From the NCBI GenBank assembly GCA_963920635.1, contig OY987298.1, forward strand, positions 24,592,647 through 24,656,646: a stretch of 64,000 nucleotides of DNA, read 5' to 3'. The stretch is from Pseudeuparius sepicola. Taxonomy: Eukaryota > Arthropoda > Insecta > Coleoptera > Anthribidae. The first letter of the stretch is position 1, and each line of letters starts with the position of its first letter. Positions 46,385-57,142 of the stretch are shown here, one piece after another. The notes beneath the pieces were generated by a model. The model was not told the DNA's origin, did not search any database, and saw only the letters and a list, made by a program, of their open reading frames with translations. Both the position numbers and the translations under genes were made by a program.

Positions 46385-47171
46385 AAAAATGGCGACTTAT
46401 TATGTTATAGGGGGGTATTCTGTGACTATTTGGATGTCAGTTTCTGACGTTTAAAAAATCCAAAATTTTAAATATCCAGCTTTATTACGATTTACCTTCT
46501 TTTTACGGTAACGAATTGTCTTTGCGTCCAGTATTTGGCAGTTTTATCCTATTAATACGGCTTTTCGAGGTAGATTTCTTTGTGATAATATGAAATTTTC
46601 GCGCACATGAAGAAAATGGTATGCACAGACCATTAGGTGAATTGCAGAAGAATAAACACTATTTTGGAATTATGGCGAAAATTAAAGATATTATTTTGGA
46701 AGAGTATTTTTTAACGTATGTAGGAATGAAAATAGAAAATTTTGTTTATAGCTTCAAAGCGAACCATAATAGTCCTCCATATAAAGAAGAAACTGAAAAA
46801 TCTAATGCTATTTTCTCAATCAACGGTTTTATGCTTTCACATACTACAACTAGCCATGGACTGCGTTTCAAACCAAAAGGTACCAAATACTCTTGCTTGC
46901 TTTTTAGACTCGCTTTTCTTAAGAAAATGTATATAATATCCCATGTGAACTTGTCAAATTATAGAGGGACATAACAAACAAATAATTTATTTTATTTTGA
47001 ATATTAACTTCGTTGTAACAGAGATATTTGCATGTTTTTATTTTATAAAAGATTCTGCAACAATGGTGTTTTAACTAAAACCACTGTGTAAATTTGTTTC
47101 GGCGTGTGGCGCCAGTGGCGATCGCTTGAAACAGCGCTATGCACAAGTCTTTAATATAGTGTTGGTCCAGG
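46385..47171. mobile_element. second partial copy of the 24.2-25.4 kb element
   Basis: It shares AATATCCAGCTTTATTACGA, TTGGCAGTTTTATCCTATTA and CTTTAATATAGTGTTGGTCC with the 24.2-kb copy. The small frame at 46,621-46,974 is open here but frameshifted in the other copies, so no protein is claimed. Confidence 0.65.
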
Positions 47172-47284
47172 GTGGACCGACCAGTAAACTTAATTATTCC
47201 TTATATTCCTAGACTATCAGATGAGCTAAAACCTATGAATAAAGAACCCCAGGAAGGAGCAAATTTGGGCTTTATGCTGGACCG

Positions 47285-47600
47285 GTCCAGTCTCTGCATA
47301 TGGCGGCATGCCGTTTCCGGTTTACAGAAGTACTTACCGATGGAATGTTATTCCCCAAAACATTTTGTTCTGGTAGTCACGGAATAGCCGCAGGCTGCAC
47401 AGCTAACCATAATAGATCTCCAAAAAGTACTTATCGAAGAACTACACAAATATCTAATAGCGCAAACCACCGTGACAACTGTCAAATATAAAAATATTTT
47501 GTCAAAATTCAGTCTCCATACAGGGCGATTTCCGTCTCACGTATTTTATAATGCCCATAGAGCTTTGGCTCCTTCCTGGGGTTCTTTATTCATTGGCTAA
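47285..47600 (+). repeat. dispersed repeat, copy 2 of the 21.6-kb family
   Basis: CATATGGCGGCATGCCGTTTCC-type, GCACAGCTAACCATAA and GATTTCCGTCTCACGTATTT match 21,630-22,090. Confidence 0.6.
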
Positions 47601-47697
47601 AACGCATAGGCAATCGTTTTAATGTCAGAACAGAATTTAAAAACAAAAATACATTAAGATCATTTAAATGAGGTACAAAGTTCAAAAAATTGCATTT

Positions 47698-48064
47698 ATA
47701 AAATTTTATAGATGGCTGGAGCATTTATGAGCAGAAGCATTTTGAACATTTATGAGCAGGACATTTTTAAAAGTGTCTTGCCATTTTTAGTCACTGTCCG
47801 GCAGTTTTGGAGCATTTATGATCATTTACATAAATGTCGTCAGTTAGAGAATTAATGAGAATTTCTGGTCACTTGTGAGCATTTATGGTCATTTATGAAC
47901 ATTTATGGTCATTATAAAAAAAATCCCTCTATTTCTAACCTAAAAAAATAAAAAATCGTTTCTAATTCTAACCTAGAATATGTCCATAAATACTCGAGGC
48001 CTCGGCGGACATTTTTAAAAGTGTCCTGCTCAAAATCATAAATGCTCGGACATTTATCTATATA
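47698..48064 (+). mobile_element. AGCATTTATG-repeat element, short copy
   Basis: It starts TATAGATGGCTGGAGCATTT and ends near GCTCGGACATTTATCTATATA. AGCATTTATG and its complement recur at least ten times within 360 bp. It is a deletion derivative of the family at 57.1-58.9 kb. Confidence 0.75.
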
Positions 48065-48689
48065 AAATTCATTGCGAATGTGGAAAGTTCTATGTTGGGG
48101 AAACTTGTAGGCCCTTTAAGGTTCGTTTAAAAGAACATAAAAATTATATCAGGCAAAATCAAATTTCGAAGTCGAAAATATGTTAACACTCTTTCATAAC
48201 AATCATAGAATTTTGTGGGATAGGACCAAACCAATTCTCAAAGAAGAAGTAGGAAATAGACATTTATTCTAGGAAATACAAACAACTGTGTTGCTGAATG
48301 TTCAGTGGAATTCAGTAAAATATTATTGCCACTTATTCAGAGTATAGATAATATTAGAACACAGGGTACAATATCAGACAGGTAGCTAGGCTATTGTTTC
48401 TGTTGTCATGATACTTTAACCTGAAATTTATTAATCTGTCATTTCACTTTGACGTGACCAAATATTTGGGTTTGTCTATGGACGTGACATGATCTTTGAT
48501 AATAGCCCTGTTTAGAGTCGGCAATTTTTATTGCTGGCAATAAAAATTGCTGACATTTTTGTTGCACGCAATGTTTGTTGCAAAGGTGGTAGGTATCTGT
48601 TTACAACCAAATATTTAGTAAATAAAATATTTGAAGTGTGTAGACTGTAATACGCGATTTACTTAGGAAAAGTTCCATTTCACCGTAGA

Positions 48690-49300
48690 ATTACGCTTAA
48701 TCCGGACGCAGCAACAAAGTTGTAGAAAAAAACGAACTCGAGTTTTCACTTTCGATTTGGCTTTGAAAGCCATTTGCGCAGAAACGGTTAGACCTGGATG
48801 TACTGCGTGGCGCCAATCGACGCAGCGCCTCGAAATGTATAAGATACTGTGAAATCAGATCCCTGGAAAATTCCCTGCGCGCGTGGCGAATATTTCCCCG
48901 AGATTTTCGGGGGGTCAACCCCTTTGGTAACTGAAATTTGACGATTTTGCTAAAAAACTAAAATTAGCCGGAAACAGGCTTATCCGACGCAGTTTGGTCC
49001 GTAGAAACCGAAAATCCGGTCGAAATTGAACTTGGAAGTTTCCAAATGCCCGGCCAGCGCACTTTCTCGAAAAACACCTAAAATTTCTAAATTTCCAACT
49101 TTTTAAACGGGCTCAGAATGAGACCAAAACCAGCCTATCCGACGTAAATTGACCCGTAGAATACGGATCCGGCCTCCAAATTCCTCTAAAAAATTTCTAA
49201 GTGCCCGGCCAGCGCAAGTTTTTGAATTTCCAAAAATGTTAACCTGCCCCCAAAATAGGTTTTTACGACGTAGTTCGACCTGTAGATGACGGAAATAAAG
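48690..49300. repeat. degenerate tandem repeat, CCGACG-rich
   Basis: Three to four units (130-165 bp) each hold TCCGACGCAGTTTGG-like sequence, then CCGTAGAAnnCGGAnnCGG, then TGCCCGGCCAGCGCA. It is GC-richer than the surroundings. It lies just left of the second copy of the 29.6-kb repeat. Origin unknown. Confidence 0.6.
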
Positions 49301-49607
49301 GTTAAATTCGATTTCGTCTAGTCCTTTTTTGAGTTACAAATTCAAAGTTTAGTTCATTTACTGTTAAGAATTTACCAATTATCCAGGCAACTTGAAAAAG
49401 TTGTCTTTTAACAAGTTTGGTAGTGAAAAACCCAATTAAAATTCAATGGATCTGTTTACGCCACAAATATTTTAGAAAATATCATTTCATTTTAATTATT
49501 ATTGGGGACGCTAAATACTCATTTTGGTTGATCATCGTGCCAATACATTTTTGGAAAAATAAAATTATTAAAATTAGTTAAGGCCATAGCCCCAAAGGTG
49601 TAAGTAA

Positions 49608-49930
49608 ATTTAGCACCATTAGGTTGCCCTTAGGATGCCTGTCTAATCTTACAAGCCGCCCCACGAACATTGGCCAGCTTTTTCGCAAGTCTTGATAAAC
49701 TTAAAAAAGGAAATTCTAAAAATCAAAGGAGGTGGTAAATCTCTTAATTGGGTCTTGTAATTTCCTCCAGTACCGAAAGAAACCTCAAAAATCTAATCCC
49801 AATTTTCTATTTCCGAAAAACGAGAAGCTGTAGAATTAGCGAAATCGGCGGGAATTCCCCCAGAACACTGTTGAAAATTGTGGAAAAAATTCCTGCCTCA
49901 GAGACACTTCCAGAATAATTTTTAGGTAGT
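49608..49930 (+). repeat. second copy of the 29.6-kb repeat, decayed
   Basis: GGTGGTAAATCTCTTAATTG and flanking blocks match the reverse complement of 29,604-29,990 over about 320 bp. The frame open in the other copy has several stops here. Confidence 0.7.
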
Positions 49931-50918
49931 GAAAGACCCAAAAACGATCTGATTTCTCCCAGGAAAAAGCTTTAAGTATATCTCTCTAAATCACCTCTGT
50001 GAATATCTGAAAACTACTTGTTTCCCAGATTCCAGTAAAATCAGGCTTATTCTGTATAAAAAAGTATACTTTCACGAAATTTCATGTACGAGTTATTTTT
50101 GAGTAAAAAAAAACGGATAAATGCCTTAAATGAAAGTGTTAAGATTTTTTTAATATCCACAACTTTTCTGTGGAACATTTTCCTTTAGGAGGTCACATTT
50201 CGTCGAAAATCGCAAAAAAAAGTTTCAACCCCTAAACAGCACCCCCATTTCACCATTTCGACTTGTGTTTCATTTTTGTTTTTTTTCTCTTTGTTATTTT
50301 CCGGCTGGTCCGTGCTTGTTAATAATGTTATTTTTTTTTAGCCTTTAAAATCCGCTTTGGCACTTGCCTATATATTCATTCTGTAATGTATTATAGCAAC
50401 AAATAAAAATAAACTGAAGCTGCATAGCATCTTTGGTGCAAACAAAATGGATTCTCACTCAAAAACCATGAAATAGAAATAGTTAAGTGTTTATTGTTTA
50501 AATAATATATAAATAAATTATACAAATACACAACAATTATAAAGAGTATTAATATTTAGCTGTAATTTAATTAGTCGATAAGATCCCTAACTAATACAAA
50601 ATAACATCAAAAAGACGATACAACAGTGGTTATTTTCCTTTAATACGATAGTACCATATCACCCAAAATTATTACCTTTAACAAAACCGCTATTGCTGAA
50701 AAACTAGCAATAACTTTCCATTTTTTTTTTTTAATATCAATCCACCAAAATTATTAATGGCGTTATGTAAAAATATAGCAAATATATTATTTCAGTTCTG
50801 TAATAGCTTGAAAAATATGGAATGATTCACATTTTGCAAATAAAATTTGACACATCATCAGGCACCGAACATAATTGATTCAAGTTTTTTTTTTCTGAGA
50901 GGCTAAAAGGCTGTTAGT
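49931..50918. other. intergenic, no gene seen
   Basis: This is AT-rich with poly-T tracts. No exon, RNA gene or element ends were recognised. Confidence 0.4.
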
Positions 50919-51880
50919 TTAAGGTTGGAAATAAAACGTCATCAAAAGTATGTTGCCGGTTGCCTGTATCAATGTAATTTTATTTTTATTATACTTCTTT
51001 GAAAACACCTTATTTTCATTTGTTTTAGCAATAATGGAAGATGGGTTTTTTCGGGCTAGCGCACGGAAACAGCGCATGGAAAACCTTTCCGTGCGCTGAA
51101 TAAAAATACCGAATATATGGCTTTAAAATAGAAATATACAGCAAAGTAAACTAAATTTAAGAAACTCTATATGCTCTCTGATATTTAACATGTACCTATT
51201 TTGTATTTTAATTCGTAAGTGTTTCAATATTTAGATACATTTCTGTAATATTTTTGACGTTTTATTCACCTTATCTGACAATAACTAATTTACAACAAAG
51301 CACCGTTGAAATAATTTGAGAGTAACCATGGAAACGCATCATACATACCAAACACTATATTGTCTGCATTGTTTATTTTTTGTCAATTAAATTTATTATA
51401 ATATGCCGATAAAATGTTTTAAGTTTCCGTTTTCAAAGAAGTATAATAAAAAATATCGTTCATTACACGTCCAGAAATAGATTTTTCCGTGCTTGCATGA
51501 CTTCCCGTGTTCGGCTGCGCCTCACACGGGAATTTGTCACGCGTGCACGGAAAAATCTTTATTTCCAGACTCTTAATGAAATATACTATTACAACTAGCT
51601 GGAAGAGAACTAGTGAATTTCAAAGATTTACAAAAAGGGTATTTTTAAAATGCTAATGACACTATTTTAAAAGTTATAGCTGCTAAAAATTATATAGTTA
51701 ATTTACAGCTATTAATTTCAAATATACTGTCATTAGTATTTACGTATATTTTAAAAATACCGTTTCAAATAAAGAAACCTTTCAAATGAGCTAGCTTTTC
51801 CAGCCAGTTGTAAATAAAATTCTATTGATACAGACAACCGAACATACTTTCGATGTAATTTTATTTCCAACCTTAAGGAT
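50919..51880. mobile_element. ~960-bp inverted-repeat element
   Basis: TAAGGTTGGAAATAAAA at 50,919 and its complement ending near 51,880 are the outer arms, extended by AGTATGTTGCCGGTTGCCTG / CAGACAACCGAACATACT. A second inverted pair (TATACTTCTTTGAAAAC / TTTTCAAAGAAGTATAA) and the palindromic GCACGGAAA/TTTCCGTGC motifs lie inside. Non-coding. Confidence 0.6.
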
Positions 51881-51961
51881 GAGAACTATGCAAATTTATT
51901 TCTCCAGGGGCAAGATTCGAGAGTTCTGAATACACTTATTTCAAGTGATATGTTGAAAATA

Positions 51962-53118
51962 CCGTAAACCGGGGTGACTTCGGACTTGCAGGGTGACTTC
52001 GGACAAGGTACAATTTGTTTTCAAATGTAGACAACCAGATAAACCTGTAGGTGTATATCGAGTTTTTGGTCACAAATGGTCGAAAGTCATTCTAAACCGA
52101 GCCCCCACACGATTTTCACTGTTTACAACGTAAATTTGTGCCTGCTACAGGTAATTATATTTTTTATCAAAATCGCGTTTTTTAAATACCTTACATAGGT
52201 ACCAAGATTACTTTGTGAGTGTTAAATATACCACAATATTAGTATCAGTACACCAATCCCTATAGTTTTGTGTATTTATAACCTCAAATTCAAATGGTTC
52301 CTGTTTTAACTTTTTTAATACAGGGTGATTAATAAAAATGTGCATTTTAGGGGGTGACTTTGGACAATGCCACGGACATACAAAAAAACGTTAGGGTCAA
52401 GGAATTATAAAAATTACCAAACCAGCAAGCACAGTAGAAAAAGCCAAAGTGCCTCTTTGTGATAAAAGTAGATTCAAATATTACGTAGCTGAAGTAAGAC
52501 AAAAATATTTTGATGATATATTTAGTAAGCTTTTTGAGAAAGAAAAGACTGGGCGAAGACGAAATTTATTTCCATTTCCCTCTAGTCCCTGAAGAAGGAG
52601 AAATAACCAGAACTGATATGCTTACTATATTATGTCATCCTAAACTCTAAGAAGAGGCCGGTACACATGTTTTATAATTTACCATGCAATGTGGTATTGG
52701 AATAGAGCATTTTTCAATACCTATTTCTAAAGATTCTATTAGACAGAATAGTGTTTTTAAGATTTTATTGGAAAATGTGTTTTTTTTAATTTTTTAACCA
52801 TACGTTTTAATTTTAAAAATAAATATTTTTGTATGCATTTTTCTTAAATAATATTATCCTTTTTCCTCTATTTTACCTGAAAAATGTAAAATTATTATTA
52901 AAAAAATAAAAATCTGTCCGAAGTAACCCCCACATGCGGGGCGAGTTCGGACAAAAAAAAAATAAAAAAAGGTGCCTTCTTTTAGAAACTTTTTTGTTCA
53001 AAATGCAGCTGAAACATGTGGGAAGGCTATTTAAAAAAATGGATGCCCTAGGATTTCATTAAATTGTTGAAATTGAAAGAAATTCGAAAAAAACGTCCGA
53101 AGTCACCCCGGTTTACGG
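51962..53118. mobile_element. second pogo/Tigger-type transposon, 24-bp perfect TIRs
   Basis: CCGTAAACCGGGGTGACTTC at 51,962 and its exact complement ending 53,118 form 24-bp terminal repeats with TA on both sides. GGGTGACTTCGGAC is repeated subterminally (about 51,990 and 52,920 in variant form). The termini align with those of the 42.7-kb element (CCGTA...GGGG.GA.TTCGGAC), so the two are related subfamilies. It lies about 150 bp beyond the Ric1 polyadenylation signal. Confidence 0.92.
52367..52660 (+). pseudogene. pogo/Tigger transposase N-terminal remnant
   Basis: The frame starts MPRTYKKTLGSRNYKNY, the typical opening of pogo-like transposases, then shifts frame to read VEKAKVPLCDKSRFKYY, with a stop near 52,590. 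The catalytic domain is absent. A 1.16-kb element with only this remnant is non-autonomous. Confidence 0.65.
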
Positions 53119-53264
53119 TACTTTAAATTTGAAAGGAAACTTGTATTATATGCTTTAGTTATTACATTTTCTGCATACAAGGTGGCTAAAAACTCAGGAA
53201 AATATTTAACATTCCGAGTTAGTCCTAGTTAGAGTTCTAGTATAGTGGAAGTTTCTGGCCATGA

Positions 53265-53270
53265 TTTATT
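53265..53270 (-). terminator. Ric1: Ric1 polyadenylation signal
   Basis: AATAAA on the minus strand about 175 bp past the Ric1 stop codon, a usual distance for a short 3' UTR. Cleavage would fall before the pogo-type element. Confidence 0.5.
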
Positions 53271-53444
53271 TTCTATTCCTCGCAAATATAAGTATGTCGT
53301 TACACAGGCATGGAGTTATGGAATATTGTCACATTTTCCTAAATTTCTACCAGTCGTCCTTACCTATTTGATCAAAGATAAAGCCAATATAAAATTCATC
53401 GTTTTTGTACTTAAAAAATATATTCCAAAGATTCAGTTCTGCCT

Positions 53445-53652
53445 TTATGAGATAATACAACCTGTACTCTCCGGTATCACCGTGCTTTCAATCTCCTCTT
53501 TTTCCGCTTTGTCTTTTTTCGCATTTTCAACAGTTGGGTTGTTGAGCCGCTCGTTCGAGTGGTTGCTGCCTACCGTGCTGCTGCTCGTCTTCTTTTCTTT
53601 TTGTGTGGGCGGATGGTTGCTGCTGTCTCGGTTCGAGCTAGATTTCCTAGAC
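53445..53652 (-). CDS. Ric1: Ric1 last exon
   Basis: Acceptor TTTTTTCCAG at 53,653; the first base completes the Arg codon split after exon ending 56,591, then 68 codons and TAA. The sequence is low-complexity: Ser/Asn-rich (SRKSSSNRDSSNHPP) then Lys/Glu-rich, ending GCIIS. The disordered C-terminal tail is poorly conserved across animals, so this assignment rests on splice phase and position rather than similarity. Confidence 0.8.
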
Positions 53653-56590
53653 CTGGAAAAAATCAGCATGAGAAAATATTAGGTGTCAGCGGAAAAAATG
53701 TTTATAAGAAAAGTAGTTCAAATGTACTTTCAACCGTTGTTGAAATTTCAAGTCCTGGATCTGCATTTACATGTTTGAGATGAATGCAAAGAGTATTATT
53801 GAAATATACTAGAGATACTGAAAGATTTTTGAAGAAACTGGAAGATATAAATATGAAAAATATAGTATAATGTACAGGAAGAACCAGTTTCAAGTAAAAG
53901 TAGTCTTCAAGTAGTTATTAGCAGCTATTTAACATGTGCCACAATTTCTGTTTGCTGTAAAGACAGAGTAGTTCAATAAGTTGGAGGATAAGAAGTGGTT
54001 ACATTATCAAACTCTATTTTGGACAAAATACTGTAAAGTGTGAGAAATACCACGACAATGATCTGTGTATTTCAACTTATGTTTACTCGTTTACTGTAAA
54101 GACAGAAGAGTTCAATAACAAGTAGGAGTAGCACAAGTGGTTGCATTGATACAAATATTAAAATATTTGCTCTTTTTGGAAAAAAACCACTGGACTCTAT
54201 AAACATGAAAAATACAGTAACAAGTATAGGAAATACGAACTACAACTTTTTAGTAAAAGTAGATCAAATGTATAAAGGCAATGAGAGGCCTAAATAATAG
54301 TAATTGCCATCCCTTCCCCGCACAAGCATGTGGTTGCTTCTGGGGTAATGCTAGCTTGAAGCATTGGGAGGGTGAGAATTATTATTATTTTAGCACCATG
54401 TGTTGCGATTTCTATTTTCTGTAGACATTTTTACCAAGTTTGAGAAGCATAAGAAGTGGTAGATAACAAATGCTTCATTGGAAAAGTGTTGTAAACATGA
54501 AAAATGCAGTATCAAGTATGAGAAATACCACTTTCTGTGTATTCCAATTTATGTTTACTGTAGAGACAGAAGAGTTTAATAACAAGTTTAGTAGAAGTAG
54601 CACAAGTGGTTGTATTGACACAAATAATAAATATTAAACTTATTGCTATTTTTGAAAAACACTGGAAACTATACAGTGTGGTCATTTAAGTGTGCAACAT
54701 ATGGGACTTTTTGTTATTAATTGCACAACCAAAATACAGATATTACCGAAAGTTGATGCATGTTCAATAACCATATTAGGTGCACTTAGAATGGTTGCAA
54801 GTTAAACAGCATACAGGGTAGTTCAAAAAATTTAAACATTGTACAAGAGTAAATTACCCTTATTTAAAAAAAAATCAGCAAAAGGATATTAAGAAAAGTT
54901 GTTTAGAATTAAAAGCTGTGCCTAAAACCAAAACACAGTCTCCTAAGAAAAAAAAATCCGTCAATTAATTTCCACAGTTTCTTAATAAACATTTAAAATA
55001 AAAATTTTGCACCTTAAATGAGAAATATTTTAATATACACTTTATCATTACTAATGATTTACCTTGTTCAGAAGAATTTTTGCGAAATTTTAAAGTTTTA
55101 TTTAATATCGTTGCAACAAACATGAAGTTTGTGATTCCCTAAAAAATTAAAAACCCAAGTTAATTTTACAAATATATTTGAATTTGAACAAAGTTATGCG
55201 TAATTTTGTAATTAATTAATTCATGTAATTTTGATTGATTTACGAAATTGTTTAGGGTGAATATCAAAACAATTTTTTTTAGGAAATTATTGTTTTTCAA
55301 AAAATATATTTTTTTGTCTTAGGAGGCCATGTTTTGGTATATAGGCATAACTTTTAATTCTCGACAACTTTTCTTAATAACATTTTGCTGAATATTTCTG
55401 AAATAAGGGTAGTTTACTCTTGTACAATTTTTATATTCTTTGACGTACCCTGTATGCTGTTTGATTTGCTACCATTCTAAGTGCGCCTAATATGATTACC
55501 AAACATGCACCAACTTTCGGGAATATTTGTATTTTCGTTGTGCAATTAATAAAAAAAATCCCATATGTTATGACCACACTGTATAAACATAAAGAATATA
55601 GTCGAATTATTTTAAGAAGTCCTTACTGGGACTGTCAATTGGTATTTTCGCCATCCTAAGTTGGAATCAGTGCAGAAAAAAATGCAACCGGGTCATAAGT
55701 CCAGGTCAGTAACGAGCCCATTTGCACAATGAATAACTACCTACTAATAACACGAACAAGAACAACACAACTAACGGTAAAACTCACGAAACGTACAAAA
55801 CCCGCGAATATTTTCACTGCCCAAACTTTGAACCTTTTTGAACGATCCGGAAAACCTTCACTATCATTTTCACAACACCGAAATAAAATTTGCCTGAGTA
55901 CGCACCATACATGCAGCCGCAAGTAGCTGATTATACCAAAATACCAAAATGAAAGTGTTTCCATGACGTTTGAAATTATTATTAAAATAAGTTGAATTCA
56001 TAGTTATTTTTATTTGTAGCGGTATAAGCGTGATTGCGATAGGGTTTTTTATTTTATTATGTTCTTTTTTTGTATCACTTGGGTAACATTTCACATCATA
56101 AATCAATGAGTTGCGTCATTAACTGGTTGCGACGCATATACCAATGTTATACCCATGGTTAACAGAAAATTCCTAGGGATTTTGTGGAGAATGTCATCTG
56201 ACAAAATCGGGACTTCTTACAGTAATCAGGGTATACAGTATCAAGTACAGGAAATACAACTTTTTAGTAAAAGTAGTTCAAATGTACAATGGCAATTTGG
56301 CAATAAAGCCTAAAAAATAGTAATTGCCACCACTCCTCCGCACAAGGTTACTTTTGGGGTAATCCTAGTTCGAAGTATTGTGAGGGTGAGAATTATTATT
56401 TTAGCATCATGTGTTGCAATTTCTATTTTCTGTAAAGACATTTTATATTAAGTTTGAGAAGGATAAGAAGTGGATGCATTGATTCAACAAAAATACTAGA
56501 CACTGTTTTGTTAAAATCCAATCAAGTACAGAAAACACCGATGAGCTACTGATACTTAGCATTGCCAGAATAATAAGCACAACTTGTTAC
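53653..56590. repeat. Ric1 intron: degenerate ~140-bp repeats plus a 908-bp element
   Basis: Blocks with TTTACTGTAAAGACAGAAGA then AATAAGAAGTGG/ACAAGTGGTTG recur at about 53,950, 54,090, 54,410, 54,550 and 56,430. The segment 54,210-54,470 is largely repeated at 56,225-56,490. Fragments of the 23.5-kb repeat family (GGTGAGAATTATTATT) are embedded. No exon is seen. Confidence 0.6.
54674..55581. mobile_element. 908-bp foldback with CAGTGTGGTCA ends, TA flanks
   Basis: The left end CAGTGTGGTCA and right end TGACCACACTG are flanked by TA. The arms extend about 290 bp on each side (for example TTGTACAAGAGTAAATTACCC against its inverse near 55,410). The unpaired centre is non-coding. Mariner-type by TA duplication and size of ends; inference. 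Confidence 0.8.
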
Positions 56591-56740
56591 CTAGAAGGTT
56601 TCGACACAACAGTGTTGAGGGTCGCCGTGACTGCCTGTTGATACTCTGCAATCTGCTGTTGCTGTATTTTCGTTTCCAGGATCTTAGTCAGGATCGCGAA
56701 TTGATTCTGGATGGCCAGCATAAAGGCTCTATAGCCCAAA
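56591..56740 (-). CDS. Ric1: Ric1 penultimate exon
   Basis: Acceptor TTTTTTGTAG, donor TCTAG|GTAACA. 49 full codons; it completes the Cys codon from the previous exon (giving TEC-LGYRAFML) and ends in a split Arg. It encodes LGYRAFMLAIQNQFAILTKI and a Gln-rich helix, corresponding to the conserved D/EC-x-GY-x-PF segment near the end of RIC1. Confidence 0.93.
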
Positions 56741-56801
56741 CTACAAAAAAATAATACAAAAAAGTATAGAATGGACAATTTTCAATATTATATGGATTTA
56801 C
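56741..56801 (-). other. Ric1: 61-bp Ric1 intron
   Basis: A GT-AG intron (TG|GTAAATCC ... TTGTAG|T), typical minimal insect intron length, supported by uninterrupted similarity of the flanking exons to RIC1. Confidence 0.9.
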
Positions 56802-56990
56802 CATTCAGTATTAGTCCAATAATTTAGCACCAAAAAACCTTGACGTAGCCTTTGGATTGCGTCTATCGGATGGTCGGGTGACTTGGCAGTATTCACAGTT
56901 CGCAAGACTGCCATCGCATCTCTGAGCAAAATCGATATCAGAAGCGACCATTCCAAACAGCTTGCTTCCATGAAGAGTTGTAGCAAATAC
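56802..56990 (-). CDS. Ric1: Ric1 exon, RIC1 domain end
   Basis: 62 full codons encoding YLLQLFMEASCLEWSLLISI and LLRDAMAVLRTVN, matching the hydrophobic YLLxxFMEAxCLxW block of RIC1 proteins. Acceptor CCATAG, donor GAATG|GTAAAT; both split codons are restored by neighbours (Arg before, Cys after). RIC1 with RGP1 forms the exchange factor that loads Rab6 with GTP at the Golgi. Confidence 0.96.
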
Positions 56991-57142
56991 CTATGGGAAA
57001 AATCAAGAAAATTAATAGTAGATTATGTCGCAAGGAGTAGAAGTCTACTATTTTGTCTTCAAACATATTATCATCAATACTATTACACTATTCCTATATC
57101 AACAACGAAAAGAAAAATAATTGGCAATAGATGAATCGTGAT

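Noticed and set aside
46621..46974. 117-codon ORF as a gene
   Set aside because: It lies inside a partial copy of a dispersed element, and the corresponding frame is broken in the two other copies.
53245..53682. 145-codon plus-strand ORF with hydrophobic stretches
   Set aside because: It is antisense to the Ric1 terminal exon, whose splice phase and position are supported; the hydrophobic look comes from reading a Lys/Glu/Ser-rich exon backwards.
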